In this document: positions 60,942-64,000 of the stretch, piece by piece
How positions within the stretch are numbered: position 1 is the first letter of the stretch
Layout: every line of letters begins with the position of its first letter
Assembly: GCF_003330725.1 (NCBI RefSeq)
Contig: NZ_CP030840.1
Span: 1,922,001-1,986,000 of the forward strand
Direction: 5' to 3'
Length of the DNA stretch: 64,000 nucleotides
Source of the DNA: Acidisarcina polymorpha
GTDB lineage: Bacteria; Acidobacteriota; Terriglobia; Terriglobales; Acidobacteriaceae
Notes under the pieces: generated by a model
Told to the model about the DNA's origin: nothing
Seen by the model: the letters and a program-made list of their open reading frames with translations, nothing else
Databases searched by the model: none
Program-made: the position numbers and the translations under genes

Positions 60942-60965
60942 GTTCCATAGTAATAACTATGGAAC
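60942..60965. promoter_or_regulatory. 24-bp palindrome covering the TetR start codon
   Basis: Perfect 10-bp inverted repeat (60942-60951 / 60956-60965, arms GTTCCATAGT and ACTATGGAAC) with spacer AATA. The ATG of the TetR gene (60959-60961) lies inside the right arm. The core TAGT-N4-ACTA is the same as at 60888-60899. Binding here would block transcription and possibly initiation of its own gene. Confidence 0.75.
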
Positions 60966-61579
60966 AGCCTGAAGGCATCGCGAACCGCAAGGTAGGACGG
61001 CCTCTGGGGTTTGATCGAGATGCCGCGTTACGCGAAGCGATGTTGTTGTTCTGGAGGCACGGCTACGAAGCCACGTCAGTGAGCGAGTTGACCAGAGTGA
61101 TGGGAATCACGCCGCCAAGCCTCTACACAGCTTTCGGGGATAAGAAGCAACTTTTCCTTGAATCCGTCCAGCTTTACACATCAGGCGACGTGACTTCAGA
61201 ACTGATCATCGACAGGGCATCCACTGCACGTGATGCAGCCCTCGGACTGCTACAGGCGTCAGCGATCGGATTCACCGGTGAGAGCACTCCAGCAGGATGT
61301 TTACTAGCGAGCTCGGCCATCAGCTGCTCTGCTGCGGCCGCGGATGTGCAGAGAGCACTGCGCGACATACGGCTCAACATTGAGAAGCGTCTTCGAGGCA
61401 AGATTGTTGCCGACCGATCGATCCGTAAGCTCAAGCCGAAGATCGACGCAGAAGCCCTGGCAGGTCATGTTATGGCCGTTATTCAAGGGATGTCCACGTT
61501 GGCCCGTGATGGTGCCACGAGGGCTAAACTCTTGTCTGTTGCATCGGCAGCGATGCTGGCATGGCCGACTGCAAGCTAG
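60959..61579 (+). CDS. TetR/AcrR family transcriptional regulator
   Basis: 206 residues. VGRPLGFDRDAALREAMLLFWRHGYEATSVSELTRVMGITPPSLYTAFGDKKQLFLESV is the helix-turn-helix of the RGRPR-F-D subgroup, followed by IIDRASTARDAALGLLQASAIGFTGESTPAGCLLASSAISC. It is divergent from the aldo/keto reductase at 59765, with two palindromes between them. No ribosome-binding site is visible before ATG 60959, and the ATG lies in an operator, so the mRNA may be leaderless. A degenerate duplicate is at 34790-35205. Confidence 0.9.
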   Translation: MEQPEGIANRKVGRPLGFDRDAALREAMLLFWRHGYEATSVSELTRVMGITPPSLYTAFGDKKQLFLESVQLYTSGDVTSELIIDRASTARDAALGLLQASAIGFTGESTPAGCLLASSAISCSAAAADVQRALRDIRLNIEKRLRGKIVADRSIRKLKPKIDAEALAGHVMAVIQGMSTLARDGATRAKLLSVASAAMLAWPTAS

Positions 61580-61632
61580 CCCTTTCAGACTTATCTGTAT
61601 GAGTCTGGCACTGGGTGTATCGCCTCCCATCC

Positions 61633-61690
61633 GCGTAATCGCAAGATTCTGACAACGTTCAGCTACTTATCGCAAGTCCATCTTGCGTTG
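61633..61690 (+). repeat. Interspersed repeat R, copy 3 (partial)
   Basis: GCGTAATCGCAAGATT and the following CTACTTATCGCAAGTC align with copies at 34216 and 35323. It lies 54 bases downstream of the intact TetR gene, just as copy 2 lies downstream of the TetR fragment. Confidence 0.55.
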
Positions 61691-62207
61691 GGAGAATCAG
61701 ATAATTTAGTTGAGATAATCAGTATAGGTGGACTGAAAACAGTGGCAACGTCGGCACGGATCATGGAAGTCGTTGGCTACAAAATTGGCAACATAGAGGA
61801 CGAGGCAGCGATGACGTCGGATATTGAAATTGATTCCGCAGATCGATTCCGCCAGCCTTAACAATAATGTTGACCTAGAGTGCCGGACAATGGAGGTCCA
61901 CGCCAAGTCAAATCGCATTAGGGCCATTCACCTTGGCGCTCGGCCGGACCCTGCCGAGTGAACTATGCCTTGCCGTCCTAAGCTTCGCTCGAGTAGTGCG
62001 CATGAAACTTGAAAGAAGGCGCTTCCGCAATGTGCCACTGCGTGACTGCTAAGTGCCCCAGCGAAACTTGCCACGGGATGCCGAGAACACCTCGTTGCCA
62101 CCGTGGCACAACCATCGCGGTTACGCCAGGAATGCCACGCTGGCGACGTCCGAACTACTTTACTGCTGCATCATGTCGGTGGCTCGGCATCAATATGGAG
62201 ATCTGAT
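61691..62207. other. ~500-base gap, nothing supported
   Basis: Between repeat R copy 3 and the hydrolase start. Small frames on both strands carry no recognisable motif. No RNA gene, hairpin or further repeat was seen. Confidence 0.4.
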
Positions 62208-63065
62208 TTGCGCACATCGATTGGTGATATATCTCTCTGGTTCGACACCGACGGTGTCGGCCTCGTTGTGGACGGGAAGGCCATGCTCGAACGTAGGACA
62301 ATAGTGATATTGCATGGCGGTCCCGGCTTCGACCACAGCACCCTCAAGCCAGAGTATGAGGTTCTGGCACAGGTTGCTCAGCTGGTGTTCATCGACCAGC
62401 GCGGTCATGGCCGCAGCGACTTGAGTGAAAAGCAGTTCTGGAACCTCGATCGCTGGGCTGACGATGTTGCGGCCTTCTGTCACACGCTCGACATCAAAGA
62501 GCCAATCCTGTTGGGGCAGTCCTTTGGGGGCTTTGTAGCGCTTGCCGCTGCCATTCGGCACCCGTCGCTTTTCCGAGGCGTCATCACGCTGGGATCGGTG
62601 GCCCACGTTGAGCGCGAGGCAGCGATCGCCCGCTTCGGCGAGTTAGGCGGACCACCCGCAGCGGCCGCGTTTGCAGACGTGCTCGCCAGGCCCGAGGACG
62701 AAACGGCTTTCACAAAATTCACCCAGCTGTGCTTTCCACTCTATTCTCGGCAGGGATTCAATCCAGTCAAGATGGCTCGCTCAATCATCAATCGTGAGCT
62801 GATCAACCATTTCTTCGGTCCGGGCGGAGAGTATGGCAATTTTGATCTCCGCGCCGGTCTGGCAACTACCCACACCCCTACTCTTCTGCTGCACGGCAAA
62901 CTTGACCCGATTCTGCCGATCGAATTCGCGAGAGCGACTGCTGCTGCCTTTCCGCCCGGAGTAGCGGAACTCGTCGCGTATGACGATTGCGCCCATAGTG
63001 TGGCTGCTGACCGCTGGGAGGATGCCCACTCACGCATGGTGGAATTTATCCGCCGGCTCGACTAA
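62208..63065 (+). CDS. Alpha/beta hydrolase (proline-iminopeptidase-like)
   Basis: About 285 residues. ILHGGPGFDHSTLKPEYEVLA is the HGGP oxyanion motif of the proline-iminopeptidase/epoxide-hydrolase-like S33 group. VFIDQRGHGRSD, the nucleophile elbow GQSFGGFVALA, the Asp in HGKLDPILP and the His in DDCAHSVAADR complete the triad. The frame is open to 62103, but homologous proteins begin near GDISLWFDTDG; TTG 62208 with GGAG eight bases upstream is my choice. Substrate not deducible. Confidence 0.82.
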   Translation: MRTSIGDISLWFDTDGVGLVVDGKAMLERRTIVILHGGPGFDHSTLKPEYEVLAQVAQLVFIDQRGHGRSDLSEKQFWNLDRWADDVAAFCHTLDIKEPILLGQSFGGFVALAAAIRHPSLFRGVITLGSVAHVEREAAIARFGELGGPPAAAAFADVLARPEDETAFTKFTQLCFPLYSRQGFNPVKMARSIINRELINHFFGPGGEYGNFDLRAGLATTHTPTLLLHGKLDPILPIEFARATAAAFPPGVAELVAYDDCAHSVAADRWEDAHSRMVEFIRRLD

Positions 63066-63302
63066 AACATGGCCTGACATGAGAGATCAACTTTGGATTC
63101 ATGAGCAACGGGCTAGTCATGGAACAGCATCATGGCTGGCAGACGCGTGGAGAGTGGCGGCTAGTCCCTTCATGCAGCGCAGCATCTCAACAGACGCAGC
63201 TTGTTAAGCTTTCGCTAGGTTAAGGCCATAGACTCTGCCTGCGTTTCGGGTACTGACTAGAACGAACCTATCGACCATCTGTGCTGCTGGAAGGACTTGA
63301 AA

Positions 63303-63965
63303 ATGGGTGTGGTTGAATCGCTTACACCAGCCGAGTGGGCCAAACAACTTGCCAATCCAGAGGGGGAGATTGGCCTCGCAGTGATTGAGCGGGTCTACGA
63401 GAGTAACGCCAAATCCAGCCTAGGAGAGGTCGCGAAGCTGGCATTGGGGCCAGGCAGCCGCGTCCTCGAGATTGGATTTGGGAATGGTCGAATGGCGCCG
63501 CACGTTATCGGCCAGGCAGAGGGTGTTTCATACGCCGGGCTTGATTACTCGCCAACCATGGTTGCGGAAGCGGAGCGATTCAATGCTGCGCTGGTTGCCA
63601 AAGGTCGCGCCAGCTTCCATCTCGGTTCGGCCGAGCACATGCCATTTCCACGCAGCAGTTTCGACTGCGTCTTTTCTGTTGGTGCAGCTCATTTCTGGCC
63701 CGCTCCCAACCTCGCGCTTTCTGAGATCCGTCGTGTATTGCGCTTAGGAGGCCGAAGTTTGATGGGCTGTTTGCACCCTCTTACGGCGCCTCCGTTTGCC
63801 CGACCCGAGAATGGCTTCTACCTTCGGGAAGCCGAAGAGTGGAATGCGCTTCACCAGGCTGCTGGCTTTGTGGGTGTTCAGGTTGAAACGATAGAAACAG
63901 AGCAAATAGGTGCGGCAGGCACATTGGTGAAACGTTATATCTTGAAGATTGACGGACGTGCTTAA
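63303..63965 (+). CDS. Class I SAM-dependent methyltransferase
   Basis: 220 residues. SRVLEIGFGNGRMAPHVIG is motif I (SAM binding), YAGLDYSPTMVAEAERFN is motif II with the ribose-binding Asp, GSAEHMPFPRSSFDCVFSVGAAHFW is the motif III region, and RRVLRLGGRSLMGCL is post-motif. It matches the UbiE/Methyltransf_11 group that methylates small molecules. GGAAGGA precedes ATG 63303. Intact; the gene is alone, 238 bases after the hydrolase. The 63966-64000 end holds nothing further. Confidence 0.9.
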   Translation: MGVVESLTPAEWAKQLANPEGEIGLAVIERVYESNAKSSLGEVAKLALGPGSRVLEIGFGNGRMAPHVIGQAEGVSYAGLDYSPTMVAEAERFNAALVAKGRASFHLGSAEHMPFPRSSFDCVFSVGAAHFWPAPNLALSEIRRVLRLGGRSLMGCLHPLTAPPFARPENGFYLREAEEWNALHQAAGFVGVQVETIETEQIGAAGTLVKRYILKIDGRA

Positions 63966-64000
63966 CGACGTGTTGCGCAAACGAACGTTTGTGCAAGGAC

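Noticed and set aside
1-64000. CRISPR array, rRNA operon, prophage structural genes, toxin-antitoxin pairs
   Set aside because: I looked for regularly spaced repeats, conserved rRNA stretches and phage or toxin families and saw none; the only short tandem repeats have two or three units without spacers of constant size.

Overview
The window reads as a stretch of Acidobacteriota chromosome, probably a Terriglobia-type soil bacterium such as Granulicella, Edaphobacter or Terriglobus. This is an inference from protein style: a GH109-type Gfo/Idh/MocA enzyme, DUF4239, DUF3106, an ECF sigma/anti-sigma pair, OB-fold and coiled-coil secreted proteins, and a Tat-exported molybdo-hydroxylase. It was not tested by any search.

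Layout. (1) 1-9.2 kb is ordinary chromosome with intact, well-spaced, C/G-rich genes: GH109-like enzyme, two membrane proteins, a secreted OB-fold-like protein, a coiled-coil membrane protein, glycine oxidase (thiO), citrate synthase (gltA), a DUF3106 protein, and an anti-sigma/ECF sigma pair. (2) A complete tRNA-Val(CAC) at 9503-9577 is followed by the last ~55 codons of a tyrosine recombinase facing it. This is the classic left edge of an integrated island, and from here to the right end the character changes: oxidoreductase/TetR modules, transposase scraps and many broken genes. (3) 10.4-13.5 kb: two SDRs divergent from a TetR gene, then an IS3-family remnant. (4) 13.5-22.5 kb: the remains of a natural-product locus. 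pabC-, pabA- and pabB-like genes for 4-amino-4-deoxychorismate/p-aminobenzoate surround wrecked condensation-like, acyl-AMP-ligase-like and thioesterase reading frames. A P450, an SDR, a TetR and a second condensation-like acyltransferase follow. (5) 22.6-29.3 kb: hydrolases sharing a TetR-type operator with the SDR-TetR pair, then three consecutive genes (alpha/beta hydrolase, metallo-beta-lactamase fold protein, catalase) each with two frameshifts. (6) 30-41.5 kb: secreted proteins, a chimeric Tn3-transposase/Dps fragment, a ~105-bp interspersed repeat, truncated SDR/TetR/AraC genes, and an intact MFS transporter translationally coupled to a 1003-residue winged-helix/NB-ARC regulator. (7) 41.6-49.8 kb: SDR, fumC, malic enzyme, DUF1275, DUF2171, OprB-type porin and a secreted LamG-like protein, all intact. 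(8) 50-56.3 kb: a periplasmic aldehyde-oxidoreductase locus (paoABC plus paoD/xdhC) with a moaA tail fragment and two tautomerase genes, one broken. (9) 56.7-64 kb: SDR|TetR, HxlR|aldo-keto reductase, aldo-keto reductase|TetR modules with visible palindromic operators, an alpha/beta hydrolase and a methyltransferase.

How it fits together. The accessory part looks like a decaying island whose repeating theme is 'small NAD(P)-dependent oxidoreductase plus its own one-component repressor', mixed with hydrolases and oxidative-stress functions. The most novel-looking content is the eroded PabABC + condensation/FAAL/thioesterase + P450 locus, and a small regulon defined by the shared operator ACCGAC-N2-GTCGGT. 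All start choices, fragment edges and family names come from reading the sequence and recalled family motifs; no alignment was run.
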